Positions 34,428-42,749 are shown, counted from the first letter of the stretch. The stretch: DNA of 64,000 nt from Corallococcus macrosporus (GCF_017302985.1 NZ_JAFIMU010000002.1:372001-436000); one strand, 5' to 3'. Numbers and translations: made by a program. Notes: generated by a model from the letters alone, not told the origin.

Positions 34428-36208
34428 GTGCTCCTTCGACTTCCCGCCTTCAGGGTGTGTTGCTGCTGGGTGGCATCGGTGTCTGCGCGGTCGCCATCGT
34501 GGGCGTGACCCGGACGCTCGGTGCCCGTGAAGACGTGCTCTTCGTCAACGGGTTGGACACGCCGGTCACGGTCACCGCGGGCGCCGAGCACTTCACGCTT
34601 GAGGCGAACGGCCACCAGACCCTCACGATGCCGGTCGGTCCCCTGGACGTGGACATCCAGGGTGGGACGGACACGTTGGCCCACGAGACGGTGTTCGTGA
34701 CCGACGAGGGCGGGCTCTTCGTCTACAACGTGCTGGGCGCCGCGCCGCTCTACACGCGGACGGTCCTCTACTCGCGCGCGCAGACGCCCGGCTCCGTTCC
34801 GGAGGTCACTCCCCAGCTCGTGGCGGGCAGGTCCTTCCAGCGGGTGGGGCGCATCGACTACGTGCTCACCGATCCTCCCCAGAGTCTCTCGTCGGACGAT
34901 TCGAGCGGGAAGACCACGTCGCGCATGCATCTGGGGCTGGCGCCCGGAGGCTGGGCCACGAGCGCCAGCTGGCTGTTCGCGATGCACCGCACGGTCGAGG
35001 GGGCACGCCTGGTGGAGGGCCTGTGGAAGGCCCTGCCGGAGCTGCAGGACATCTCGGATGCGGCCTCCACCGCGAGGATCCTGCTCGCGCGCGAGGAGGG
35101 AACCCTGGCGTCGCTCGCCGTCTCACGAGCGGCGCGGGACGCGCGTCCGGACGACCTGGATGGGCATCGGCTGTGGTTGAACGACATGCGCCGCGCCGGA
35201 CGCATGGAGGAGGTCCGTGCCTATTACAAGGCCGCGGTGGAGCGCGATCCAGGCTCTGTCGTCCTGTCCGTGCTGCTCGCGCGCCTCGAGTCAGGGCCCG
35301 AAGCCACGGCGCGGCTTGAAGCGTTGGTGCGGGATCATCCCGGGGAGCGGATCCCCCGTCGGGCGCTGGCGGTGCGCTACACGCGACAGCAGCGCTGGGC
35401 GGACGCGCTCCCGCTGCTGGAGGCAATGGATCGGGACGGCGATCCGGACTACCCGCGCTTCCAGGACACGCACGCCGAAACGCTGGTGGCGCTGGGTCGC
35501 CGCGAAGAGGCCGTGCGCAAGCTGTCGGAGCAACTGCTCGAGGTCGATGACAAGGAGGACCTGCCCCTGGCGTCCGTGGAGCTCTACGCGAGGCTGGTCG
35601 GGCACAGCTCACAGGAGGGCGGCAAGAACGCGACGATGCGGCAGCTGGTGGAGCGGGTGCAGAAGGAGCGCCCCCCGGGGCTCGTGAGCGAGTGGCTCGC
35701 GGCCTCGCTCGGCGAGCCCGTGAATGCAGCGAAGCTGGGCGCCGTGCCCGAGGAGAACTCCCTCGCGATCGCGACGCGGGTGTTGGTGGCGCTGGCCGAG
35801 GAGCCCGAGTTCGCGGCGCGAGCCTGCGCGCAGCTCGACTCCCTGGGTGTCCGGTACCTGAGCCCCGAGGTGGGCCTGTTGCTGGCGGCGGAGTTCGAGC
35901 GGCTGGGGGATGGCGCGCTCGCGGCGAAGATGCTCGACATCTTCGGCACGGAGCTGGGCTACGGCGAGCTGCAGGACGTGGTGAACGGCAAGCTGCCGGT
36001 GGAGTCGCTGGAGACGATGGACTGGGGCGAGCGAGCCGCGCTCCACCTGGTCCTCGCGCGAAAGCTGGACGCGCAGGGGAAGGACTCCCAGGCGGCCTAC
36101 GCGCTCGTGAAGAAGGAGACCCTGCTGCCCGGGCCCGTCACCATCGCGCTCCAGAAGTGGGAACGCCCCAAGCCATCCGGAGCCGTGGCCGGGGACACGG
36201 TGCCCTGA
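34424..36208 (+). CDS. Membrane-anchored helical-repeat (TPR-like) protein
   Basis: 594 residues. One N-terminal transmembrane helix (about 10-28, GVLLLGGIGVCAVAIVGV) precedes a small beta-rich domain (about 35-140: DVLFVNGLDTPVTVTAG, HFTLEANGHQTLTMPVG). Long TPR-like helical repeats follow to the C-terminus (RMEEVRAYYKAAVERDPGS, WADALPLLEAMDRDGDPD). GTG 34424 overlaps the stop of the J-like gene (GTGA), giving three genes (protease, J-like, this one) translated as a chain. The beta domain after the helix would face the periplasm if the N-terminus is cytoplasmic. No named family. Confidence 0.8.
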   Translation: MSAPSTSRLQGVLLLGGIGVCAVAIVGVTRTLGAREDVLFVNGLDTPVTVTAGAEHFTLEANGHQTLTMPVGPLDVDIQGGTDTLAHETVFVTDEGGLFVYNVLGAAPLYTRTVLYSRAQTPGSVPEVTPQLVAGRSFQRVGRIDYVLTDPPQSLSSDDSSGKTTSRMHLGLAPGGWATSASWLFAMHRTVEGARLVEGLWKALPELQDISDAASTARILLAREEGTLASLAVSRAARDARPDDLDGHRLWLNDMRRAGRMEEVRAYYKAAVERDPGSVVLSVLLARLESGPEATARLEALVRDHPGERIPRRALAVRYTRQQRWADALPLLEAMDRDGDPDYPRFQDTHAETLVALGRREEAVRKLSEQLLEVDDKEDLPLASVELYARLVGHSSQEGGKNATMRQLVERVQKERPPGLVSEWLAASLGEPVNAAKLGAVPEENSLAIATRVLVALAEEPEFAARACAQLDSLGVRYLSPEVGLLLAAEFERLGDGALAAKMLDIFGTELGYGELQDVVNGKLPVESLETMDWGERAALHLVLARKLDAQGKDSQAAYALVKKETLLPGPVTIALQKWERPKPSGAVAGDTVP

Positions 36209-36308
36209 CGGAAGCAGTGCTGCCGTACGGGCTGTCAGGGGTGGCTTGGACCCAGCACCCCTTCCCGCCGGATCTCGGGAAGCTGTGAACATTCGGTAGA
36301 GTTGGGAT

Positions 36309-36959
36309 GTGCCTGCTCCCCAGCCGCGCTCCGCGAACTTCGACTTCCTGAGGACCCACGACCCGCTGCTCGTCGCGCTAGGGGCCCAGGCAGAGCGTTA
36401 CTTCGCAGAAGATCCGACCACCTGCCTGATGAAGCTCCGGCAGTTCGCGGAGGTCCTCGAAGAGAGCTACCAGGAACTGCGCAGGCGGCTCGCGGAAGAG
36501 TTGCTGGAGCGCATCAAGGCCTGTGACCCCCGGTTCTTCGAGAAGCTGGTCGTCGATCTCCTCGTCACCATGGGCTACGGCGGCTCCCGCAAGGACGCGG
36601 GACAGGCCGTGGGCCAGAGCGGTGACGAGGGCATCGACGGCATCATCAAGGAAGACCGCCTGGGGCTCGATGTCGTCTACATCCAGGCGAAGCGGTGGAA
36701 CAACACCGTGGGCCGGCCCGTGGTCCAGGCGTTCGCTGGCAGCCTCGAAGGACAGCGCGCTCGCAAGGGCGTGCTCATCACGACCTCGGACTTCAGCCGC
36801 GAAGCCCGTGACTACGTGAAGCACATCGAGAAGAAGATCGTTCTCATCGATGGCGAAGAACTCGCGAAGCTGATGATCGACAGCGGCGTCGGTGTCACCG
36901 AGGTCGCCACGTACACGGTGAAGCGACTGGACCTGGACTACTTCGGCGACGAGGAGTAA
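36309..36959 (+). CDS. Mrr-type restriction endonuclease with an HsdR-like N-terminus
   Basis: 216 residues. Residues 10-55 (FDFLRTHDPLLVALGAQAERYFAEDPTTCLMKLRQFAEVLE) resemble the start of type I restriction subunit HsdR and DUF4145-like modules. From about 56 the sequence becomes the Mrr catalytic domain (LAEELLERIKACDPRFFEKLVVDLLVTMGYGG). The PD-(D/E)xK core reads Asp110 in GIDG and Gln126-x-Lys128 in IQAKRW, the form usual in Mrr. Mrr cleaves methylated DNA. The usual Mrr winged-helix N-terminus is absent, so the gene looks like a natural fusion. GTG 36309 is the only good start. Its 3' half is repeated at 41696-42050. Confidence 0.8.
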   Translation: MPAPQPRSANFDFLRTHDPLLVALGAQAERYFAEDPTTCLMKLRQFAEVLEESYQELRRRLAEELLERIKACDPRFFEKLVVDLLVTMGYGGSRKDAGQAVGQSGDEGIDGIIKEDRLGLDVVYIQAKRWNNTVGRPVVQAFAGSLEGQRARKGVLITTSDFSREARDYVKHIEKKIVLIDGEELAKLMIDSGVGVTEVATYTVKRLDLDYFGDEE

Positions 36960-36990
36960 AGCCCGCGCTCCAGGCTACATCCGCTCTTCG
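36605..36990 (+). repeat. Left direct repeat (Mrr 3' half plus flank)
   Basis: Matches 41696-42079 almost base for base, with a constant offset of 5091 bp to the stop codon. After the stop the match continues through GCCCGCGCT and GCTACATCCG, with a 3-bp length difference. The GCTACATCCG segment is the complement of the last codons of the RNase HI gene, of which only this fragment is present here. Together with the right copy it brackets the island. Confidence 0.9.
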
Positions 36991-37645
36991 AAGCGGCGGG
37001 CTTGCATCCACCAAGGAAGAACCGAATCTCCTGCGCTCCCAGCTCCTCACCCATCCCGGGCTTCACCTCGCAGAAGATGTGTGGCTTCTGTAGCCCGAGC
37101 CCATCTGGCGAGACAAAAGTGTCTACGCCCCGGTCTGGCCCCGGCTCGGACACGCGAGTGCGGTAGCCCATCGCCCGTAAATTGCCCGCGGCCAGTTCCT
37201 GCATTTCGGTCCAGTTCAGCTTGGCGATGCGGTCCTGGACGAGCTGCTCGGCCTTCTCGACCTGCTCCTCGCGGAGCACTGCCTCGGAGCCTTCGTCGGC
37301 TTCCTCTCCCGCCTGTGTAACCGGTGGGTTGCGTCGCCTCTGGGCTGTTGATACCAACAGCCTTCGACCAGGGTTCCTTCGCAGCGTCGGCGCTGTGCTT
37401 GAAGAACGTTGCGATGGGGCCGAGGCCGTTGCGCGTCCCTGCGCTCAACTGGTCGCGGAGCACGCGGTGGGCGCACTTCACTCGCCGGGCGAGTGGTAGC
37501 TGGCCTTCGCGGTGCTCGATACCCGACTTGATGGTACCGAGAATAGAGAGCTTGCTGACCTTGTTCTCGCCGTTGGCGACGTAACCCTCCGACCGAAAGG
37601 ACTCGAAGAACGCGCCACCATGACCGGAACGAACTACAGGCGCTC
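36985..37645 (-). pseudogene. Decayed Mrr-like nuclease gene
   Basis: On the minus strand two frames carry successive parts of one protein family. The first, about 37645-37370, reads VVRSGHGGAFFESFRSEGYVAN and ARRVKCAHRVLRDQLSAGTRN. After a frameshift near 37350-37380, the second frame (37357-36985) reads KLNWTEMQELAAGNLRAMGYRTRVSE, DRGVD, FCEVK and QEIRFFLGG. DRGVD...EVK is a PD-(D/E)xK core. The N-terminal domain seems shortened by an internal deletion, and the end after FLGG is lost, replaced by unrelated sequence that runs into the neighbouring Mrr stop. It is a remnant of a second restriction-type nuclease, not a working gene. Confidence 0.6.
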
Positions 37646-38120
37646 GGAAATCATCGAGGTCAGGGTGCATCTCGCGCTCAGTCTCTTCAAGGTTCTGGCC
37701 GGTCTATTGGGAGCCGGTCCGCTGAGTACAATCTGCCGGTGAGCCACCGGCTCCCCGCTGCCCTTCAGGCCACCCGCGAATCCGTGCCGCACGTTCTTCG
37801 GCACGCGACCCGGCCCAGCACCCCGACGGGCATCACAGAGGCATCCTGTGCATTCCGCGGCGAGAGGGCGGTGGCGAGGACATGTCAGCGGAACGCCCAC
37901 AAGGGCGCACGGTGCTGCTCGGCGGCTTGCCGTCTGCGGGCGCCCCGGACCTGGCGAGCAGCAGCCCGCAGACGAGCTTGCCGAAGTCCTTCAAGAGCTT
38001 CGGAACGCGGAGCAGCGGGTAAACCGAGCCTTGAAGGAATTCGGGCTGCCTTCAACTTCGCTCTAAATACCTGTAGTTCCTCTCGGTCTTGTCAGGCCGC
38101 TCTGGTAAAGACCGGCCTCC
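37646..38120. other. Gene-poor stretch with a possible coding remnant
   Basis: No intact gene. Plus-strand frames near 37890-37965 (DMSAERPQGRTVLLGGLPSAGAPD) and 37962-38066 (ADELAEVLQELRNAEQRVNRALKEFGLP, then stop) look protein-like in adjoining frames, as if a frameshifted 3' end of a lost gene. The latter helix resembles C-termini of type I modification subunits, but this is weak. Confidence 0.3.
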
Positions 38121-39425
38121 ATGGGCTCTCAATCCAGCCTCCACGGTTTAGCCAGCGCGTCCAGCATTGCGGTGGCGCTTGAGCGTCTACCGACGAACAC
38201 CACCACACGTGGCCATCCAGTTCATCGGTGGTTCAACTTCATCGCCGGGTTCTCTCCAGAGCTTGTTCAAGCCTGCGTAGCTGCAATGGGCAGGAGTGCG
38301 TCAGAGCACCCCCGGCTCCTTGACCCGTTTTCCGGATGCGGTACAGCTCTCGTGGCTGCCCGCCTGCTCGGAATCAGGGCGGTGGCGTATGAGCCGCACC
38401 CCTTCTTTGCGACAATCAGCGAGGCGAAGGCCAACAGCTCGCGCTATTGGGCAAGCCTTCCTTCAATTCATGCCGCCATCGGCAGGGGCATCCTCCGAAG
38501 GAACCGCGACACGTTTACGCTTTCTCAGTCGGCAGAGGTCTTCCTCGCGAAGATGTTTCGGCCCGAGGACCTGGCTGCACTGCTGTCGGCACGGAGGGAG
38601 CTGGAGGAGAACGGGCTGGGGGAAAACCCGCTAGCCATTCTTGTGCTGTCGCGAATCCTCGACCACTGCTGCTTTGCCGCCACTGACGGCATCTACAAAG
38701 CACCAACTTCAACAAAACGAGCATTGAGTCCGCAAGAAGCGACGAGCAAGGTGCTCGCCACGCTGCTCGAGGATGAGCGCGAAGCCCTTGCTGGACCACA
38801 TGGCTGCGAGATTCACGAGAAGTCCTCAGAGCTGATGACCGAGTTGGAAGACTCTTCTGTGGATGTGGTGGTTACGTCCCCTCCGTATTTGAACAACTTT
38901 GACTTTGCCGAGATGACTCGGATGTATCTGTACTTCTGGGGACTCGCGGGATCGTGGGGAGAGATTACCGACCGCGTCCGGAGCTTGCTCGTTGTCAATA
39001 CGACCACTGCACTCAAGGGCCACAAGGAACGACAGGCTGATTATCGCTCTTCGCTTCCCCTCGAGGTGCGAGTTGCTGCGGATAAGGCTGTTGCCGAACT
39101 CTCGTCGCGCAAGGCGGAAAAGGCAGGAAAGAAGGACTACGACCTGCTGGTCTACCCGTACCTCAGTCAGATGCAGGCCGTCCTGCGTGAGTGCGTGAGG
39201 ACCCTCAAGCCCGGAGCCCCCTTTCACATGATGGTGTCCGACGCCGCACTGTATGGCGTCCACCTCCCAGCGCCACAATGGTTGGCGTTCATCATGCAGC
39301 ACATTGGATTCGTGGACGTGCATTGTGAGATTGTTCGGCCTCGCGGGCATCGCTGGGTTCTCGAAAAACGTGAGGGCTCAGCCTTGGGTCTTGGTGAGTA
39401 TTACGTCTTTGGGCGAGCTTGCTGA
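38121..39425 (+). CDS. DNA methyltransferase with TSPPY motif (probable cytosine-N4)
   Basis: 434 residues. The AdoMet-binding motif I is Asp68-Pro-Phe-Ser-Gly-Cys-Gly-Thr, and the catalytic motif IV is TSPPYLNNF at Ser253-Pro-Pro-Tyr256. SPPY is the form of many N4-cytosine methyltransferases, though N6-adenine enzymes also use [DNS]PPY. Motif I precedes IV. It should protect DNA from the nuclease encoded next, whose ATG lies inside this stop (TGATG). The gene is visibly less GC-rich than its surroundings, with many A/T third bases, so recent transfer is likely. The TSPPY region is flanked by a long helical insert (about 85-245). Confidence 0.88.
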   Translation: MGSQSSLHGLASASSIAVALERLPTNTTTRGHPVHRWFNFIAGFSPELVQACVAAMGRSASEHPRLLDPFSGCGTALVAARLLGIRAVAYEPHPFFATISEAKANSSRYWASLPSIHAAIGRGILRRNRDTFTLSQSAEVFLAKMFRPEDLAALLSARRELEENGLGENPLAILVLSRILDHCCFAATDGIYKAPTSTKRALSPQEATSKVLATLLEDEREALAGPHGCEIHEKSSELMTELEDSSVDVVVTSPPYLNNFDFAEMTRMYLYFWGLAGSWGEITDRVRSLLVVNTTTALKGHKERQADYRSSLPLEVRVAADKAVAELSSRKAEKAGKKDYDLLVYPYLSQMQAVLRECVRTLKPGAPFHMMVSDAALYGVHLPAPQWLAFIMQHIGFVDVHCEIVRPRGHRWVLEKREGSALGLGEYYVFGRAC

Positions 39426-40429
39426 TGCACACGCTCTATCAGCTTGCTGACGCCGAAATCAGGTCATGCATCGCTGACTATCTCGCCCTCGCGGCCGACA
39501 CGAAGGGACTCACGAGTGTTGGTCAGGACGCCATAGACACTCCGCGCAAGGCGGTCATTCTGCTGGCTGGTCTGAATGCCTCTCCCAACAATGTTTCTCC
39601 GGCGGCTGCTGCGCTTGAGTGGGAACGTCGCCGTGCTGTGCCTTTTGATGTAGAGGCAGGAATTACGGCGGGTGTTTACACGAATATCCGGGGCGCAGGC
39701 ATACGGTTCCTGCAAGAAATCAAGGAAGGCACCGCGAACTTCAGTCACTGGTCCCCTGACTTCATCCGCTCAAACCCGCATACGCTTCCGCTCCTGCAGC
39801 ACCTGGCTGGCATATTCAGCAAGGCCGCACTCAAGAAACAAGTTGGCAGTTTGTCCGACAATAGCATCTCGCTGCCCGCAGCGAAACGTCTCGCGGCGGT
39901 CCTTCAGACTCGCGTGATTCCGAGCGAGGTCAGGGAGGGCGAGATCCTGAAACGACTGGAATCCACGCTCGAGGGTATTGTCCGCGACCTGATTGGTCGT
40001 GTGATGCTGGAGTCAATTGTAGAGAGTGCCCTGAAGTCTGCAAACATCCCCTTCAAGCGCGAGGAGGAGTACGCGAGCCTGTCTGGCGTGGTTTACGATT
40101 TCCGTGCTGACTTTGTTGTGCCAGATGAGCTTTCTCCCAAGGCCTTTATCGAGGTTAGGAAATCATCGTCTCGGCATGCCTCGCTTTATGCCAAGGATAA
40201 AATGTTCTCGGCAATCAACTGGAAGGGAAGGCATCGCGAGATGCTGGCGATTCTCGTCGTTGATGGCGAATGGACGACGGAGACGCTTCGTGTCATGGCG
40301 CGTGTGTTCGATTACGTCGTGCCATTGGCTCATGTGAACGAGCTTGCAGTGTCGATAGCCAAGTACCTTGAAGGCGACTCCACTAAACTGAAGTGGCTCA
40401 TCAATTTCAAAATAACTCCGGCGAGTTGA
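39425..40429 (+). CDS. Putative type II restriction endonuclease partner
   Basis: 334 residues. It starts at ATG 39425, whose A is the last base of the methyltransferase TGA, so translation is coupled. A PD-(D/E)xK-like core is visible late in the protein: VVYDFRADFVVP with Asp225, then AFIEVRKSS with Glu243 and Arg245/Lys246. The usual E-x-K is thus E-x-R or E-x2-K and needs checking. The rest is helical (RLAAVLQTRVIPSEVREGEILKRLE). Position directly behind a DNA methyltransferase and the same lower-GC base use argue for the cognate endonuclease. The family is not one I can name. Confidence 0.7.
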   Translation: MHTLYQLADAEIRSCIADYLALAADTKGLTSVGQDAIDTPRKAVILLAGLNASPNNVSPAAAALEWERRRAVPFDVEAGITAGVYTNIRGAGIRFLQEIKEGTANFSHWSPDFIRSNPHTLPLLQHLAGIFSKAALKKQVGSLSDNSISLPAAKRLAAVLQTRVIPSEVREGEILKRLESTLEGIVRDLIGRVMLESIVESALKSANIPFKREEEYASLSGVVYDFRADFVVPDELSPKAFIEVRKSSSRHASLYAKDKMFSAINWKGRHREMLAILVVDGEWTTETLRVMARVFDYVVPLAHVNELAVSIAKYLEGDSTKLKWLINFKITPAS

Positions 40430-40742
40430 TGCCGGTGCCCGTGAAGACCTGACGCAGTTCGAGGCTGCATGTCGTGAGACGGATGCGCCCGTTCGGACGA
40501 GGCGATTCTTGGCGTCATTGGGTCCGCGTCCCAAGACGAGCGCTGGTCCGCGAGCAGGAGAAGTGATGGGGAAGCTGCGCGCCCGGCGTGGTCCAGTTCA
40601 GCTGACGCATCGTGAAAGCCCGATGCGGCTTCTGGATTACGTGGTGGCCCACGAAATCACGCACCTTCTCCATGACGACCACTGCACGGCGTTCTGATTC
40701 ACGGCTCGGATGAATCCGTCGATGGTGGCGGGTTGAATCTGC
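40430..40742. other. 313-bp segment with a metallopeptidase remnant
   Basis: Between the nuclease gene and the IS630 remnant. It holds the zinc-peptidase fragment described at 40566-40697. The frame running into that fragment from about 40440 (LTQFEAACRETDAPVRTRRFL) is open but I do not recognise it. No promoter or RNA gene is visible. Confidence 0.4.
40566..40697 (+). pseudogene. C-terminal relic of a YgjP/DUF45-type (SprT-like) metallopeptidase
   Basis: The short frame reads RESPMRLLDYVVAHEITHLLHDDH, then a stop just after HCTAF. LDYVVAHEHxHLxxxxH is the zinc-site signature of YgjP/M48-like DUF45 peptidases, which often accompany type I restriction genes. The rest of the protein is missing. 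Present here as a piece of about 44 codons, so not functional. Confidence 0.6.
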
Positions 40743-41695
40743 ATGAGCTGGCTGGAGCTGAGTGAGGAGCAGAGGGGCGAGCTGGAAGCGCGCTTCCGAA
40801 CGACGGAGGACCGCCGATTGCGCGACGGGTGCCATGCGGTGCTGATGACTGCCCGGAGCCGTCCTCGGCAGCAGATTGCCGAAGACCTGGGGACCACGAC
40901 GCGCAACATCCAGTGCTTTGTGGCCCGCTACCGAGCTGGGGGACTGGAGGGGCTGAGGCTTCAGTGGGCACCGGGCAAGACGCCCCTCACCCAGAGGAAC
41001 TGGGGCCCACCCTTCTGGACTGGATACGGCAGGGGCCCCGGGCCTGCGGCCTCAAGCGCGCCAATTGGCCGTACGTGGCCCTGGCCGACTTCCTCCAGCT
41101 GAAGACAGGCATCCCGTGCGCGAAACCGCCATGGGTGACTTCTGTCGCCGCCGAGGAGTCCGACTCTACCGGACCACCTACCGCTTCCTGCGAGCAGACC
41201 CGGCGCGCCAGCGACAGGCCCGGCAGGAGTTGAGCGAGAAAAACTCCAGGCCCGGCGAGGCGACATTGCCCGCTTGAGCCAGGACGAAGCGAGATTTCCC
41301 ATGGTGCCCACGCTGGCTGACAGCCACCCTGGGCCTCAAGGGCGAGCGTCCCGTCATCGGCACCCGCGACTGCCACGACGTAGTGCCCACCTTTGCCTCG
41401 GCCAACGTCACCACCGGCGCGGTGACGAGCCGTCTGTATGGCAGCCGCACCCGCATTCGCCGCAAGCATGGGCCGTCCAAGACGAAGCGCATGCAGGTGG
41501 CCTTTGCCCACCACCTGCTCGACATCGCACGGGCCTATCCAGCTGCGCAGAACCGCGAAGTCATCCTCGTCATCGACAACGCGCCCTGGCACTGCGGCCG
41601 CCCGGTGGATTGGGCGCTGCGGCGCTACCCACGTCTGACGCTGTATCGACTCCCGCCCTACAGCGCGCAGCTTCAGCCTATTAAGCAGCTGTGGC
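40743..41695 (+). pseudogene. IS630-family transposase, frameshifted and 3'-truncated
   Basis: Sequential frames rebuild a transposase. The helix-turn-helix end is MSWLELSEEQRGELEARFRT to GLRLQWAPGKTP. After a shift near 40985 comes LTPEELGPTLLDWIRQGPRACGL and after one near 41115 VRETAMGDFCRRRGVRLYRTTYRFLRADPARQRQ. LSQDEARFPM (first Asp) follows, and after another near 41315 LGLKGERPVIGTRDCHDVVP, then VILVIDNAPWHCG (second Asp) and YSAQLQPIKQLWR. The third acidic residue of the DDE triad, usually NPIE, is replaced by Lys. The frame then breaks off at 41695, where the Mrr copy begins. It cannot encode an active enzyme. Confidence 0.78.
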
Positions 41696-42050
41696 GGCCG
41701 TGGGCCAGCGCGGTGACGAGGGCATCGACGGCATCATCAAGGAAGACCGCCTGGGGCTCGATGTCGTCTACATCCAGGCGAAGTGGTGGAACAACACCGT
41801 GGGACGCCCCATGGTTCAGGCGTTCGCTGGCAGCCTCGAAGGACAGCGTGCTCGCAAGGGCGTGCTCATCACGACCTCGGACTTCAGCCGCGAAGCCCGT
41901 GACTACGTGAAGCACATCGAGAAGAAGATCGTCCTCATCGATGGCGAAGAGCTCGCGAAGCTGATGATCGACAGCGGCGTCGGTGTCACCGAGGTCGCCA
42001 CGTACACGGTGAAGCGGCTGGACCTGGACTACTTCGGCGACGAGGAGTGA
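41696..42050 (+). pseudogene. Truncated second copy of the Mrr 3' half
   Basis: About 118 codons: RGDEGIDGIIKEDRLGLDVVYIQAKWW onwards to the stop, with Asp and QAK retained. Against the left copy there are few changes, for example Arg129 to Trp and Val to Met within RPMVQAF. It lacks the N-terminal region. It reads in frame with the end of the IS630 remnant only through a different frame, so expression is unlikely, although an ATG inside could start a piece. Confidence 0.8.
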
Positions 42051-42079
42051 CGCCCGCGCTGCGGGCGGCTACATCCGTT
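41696..42079 (+). repeat. Right direct repeat (Mrr 3' half plus RNase HI end)
   Basis: Nearly identical to 36605-36990 (see that entry) and joined directly to the truncated IS630 transposase at 41695/41696. It continues past the stop into the end of the RNase HI gene (the ACATCC of the last codons), which here is complete. Confidence 0.9.
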
Positions 42080-42719
42080 CGTCAATCGCGCGGTTGCTCA
42101 TCTCGTCCGCTTCCGCGTTCTGCGCACGGGGGACGTGGGCGAGCTTCACCTTGCCGAAGGTGGCCAGCAGCTTCTGCGCCTCCTGGAACAAGGGCTTCAG
42201 CGTCGGGCTCTTCACCTGGTAGCGCCCACCCAGCTGGCGGATGAGCAGCTCGCTGTCCGCGAACACCTCCACCTCGCGGGCGCCCAGGCTCTTCGCGTGC
42301 TGCAGGCCGATGAGCAGGCCCATGTACTCGGCGTAGTTGTTCGTCTGGTGCCCCAGGAACTTGCCCAGGCGCGCCACCACCGCGCCCTGCGCGTCCATCA
42401 GCACCGCTCCCGCGCCCGCAGGGCCCGGGTTGCCTCGCGCCGCTCCGTCCGAATAGACGCGCACGCTCTTCAGCCCACCCGCCGCCGCGGGGGCCACGGC
42501 CTCGATGCTGGGCACGGTGGACTCGGGCGCCATGACCGGGGCGGGCTCCGAAACGTGCGCCTCGGCCTCGCGCGGACCGCCGCCCAGCTGCTCGGCGGCT
42601 TCGTCCAGCAGCTGGCCCAGGTGTTCGCGGGTGAGCCCGCGAAAGGCTCGCACCGTCGCCGTCAACGGCTCCTCACGGGCGATGTGACGGAGGACGTCGA
42701 CGAGCGAAGGGGTCGGCAT
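42069..42719 (-). CDS. rnhA: Ribonuclease HI with an N-terminal extension
   Basis: 216 residues. The catalytic RNase H domain (about 85-216) has the four acidic residues in order: YSDGAARGNPGPAG (Asp), NNYAEYMGLL (Glu), VFADSELLIRQL (Asp) and NAEADEMSNRA (Asp). It degrades RNA in RNA:DNA hybrids. The first 80 residues (LVDVLRHIAREEPLTATVRAF, then Ala/Pro-rich) are an extra segment, not the known hybrid-binding domain as far as I can tell. Its 3' end lies inside the right direct repeat. The fragment of the same 3' end at about 36970-36990 shows that the site next to the left Mrr copy once carried it. Confidence 0.92.
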   Translation of the reverse strand: MPTPSLVDVLRHIAREEPLTATVRAFRGLTREHLGQLLDEAAEQLGGGPREAEAHVSEPAPVMAPESTVPSIEAVAPAAAGGLKSVRVYSDGAARGNPGPAGAGAVLMDAQGAVVARLGKFLGHQTNNYAEYMGLLIGLQHAKSLGAREVEVFADSELLIRQLGGRYQVKSPTLKPLFQEAQKLLATFGKVKLAHVPRAQNAEADEMSNRAIDERM

Positions 42720-42749
42720 GGATGAGGGGCCCGAAGGAGGGCGCCGCCG

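Noticed and set aside
37739-38182. 147-codon frame between the mrr remnant and the methyltransferase gene
   Set aside because: Cys/Arg/Ser-rich with no motif and running into the methyltransferase start; only short pieces in other frames look coding.
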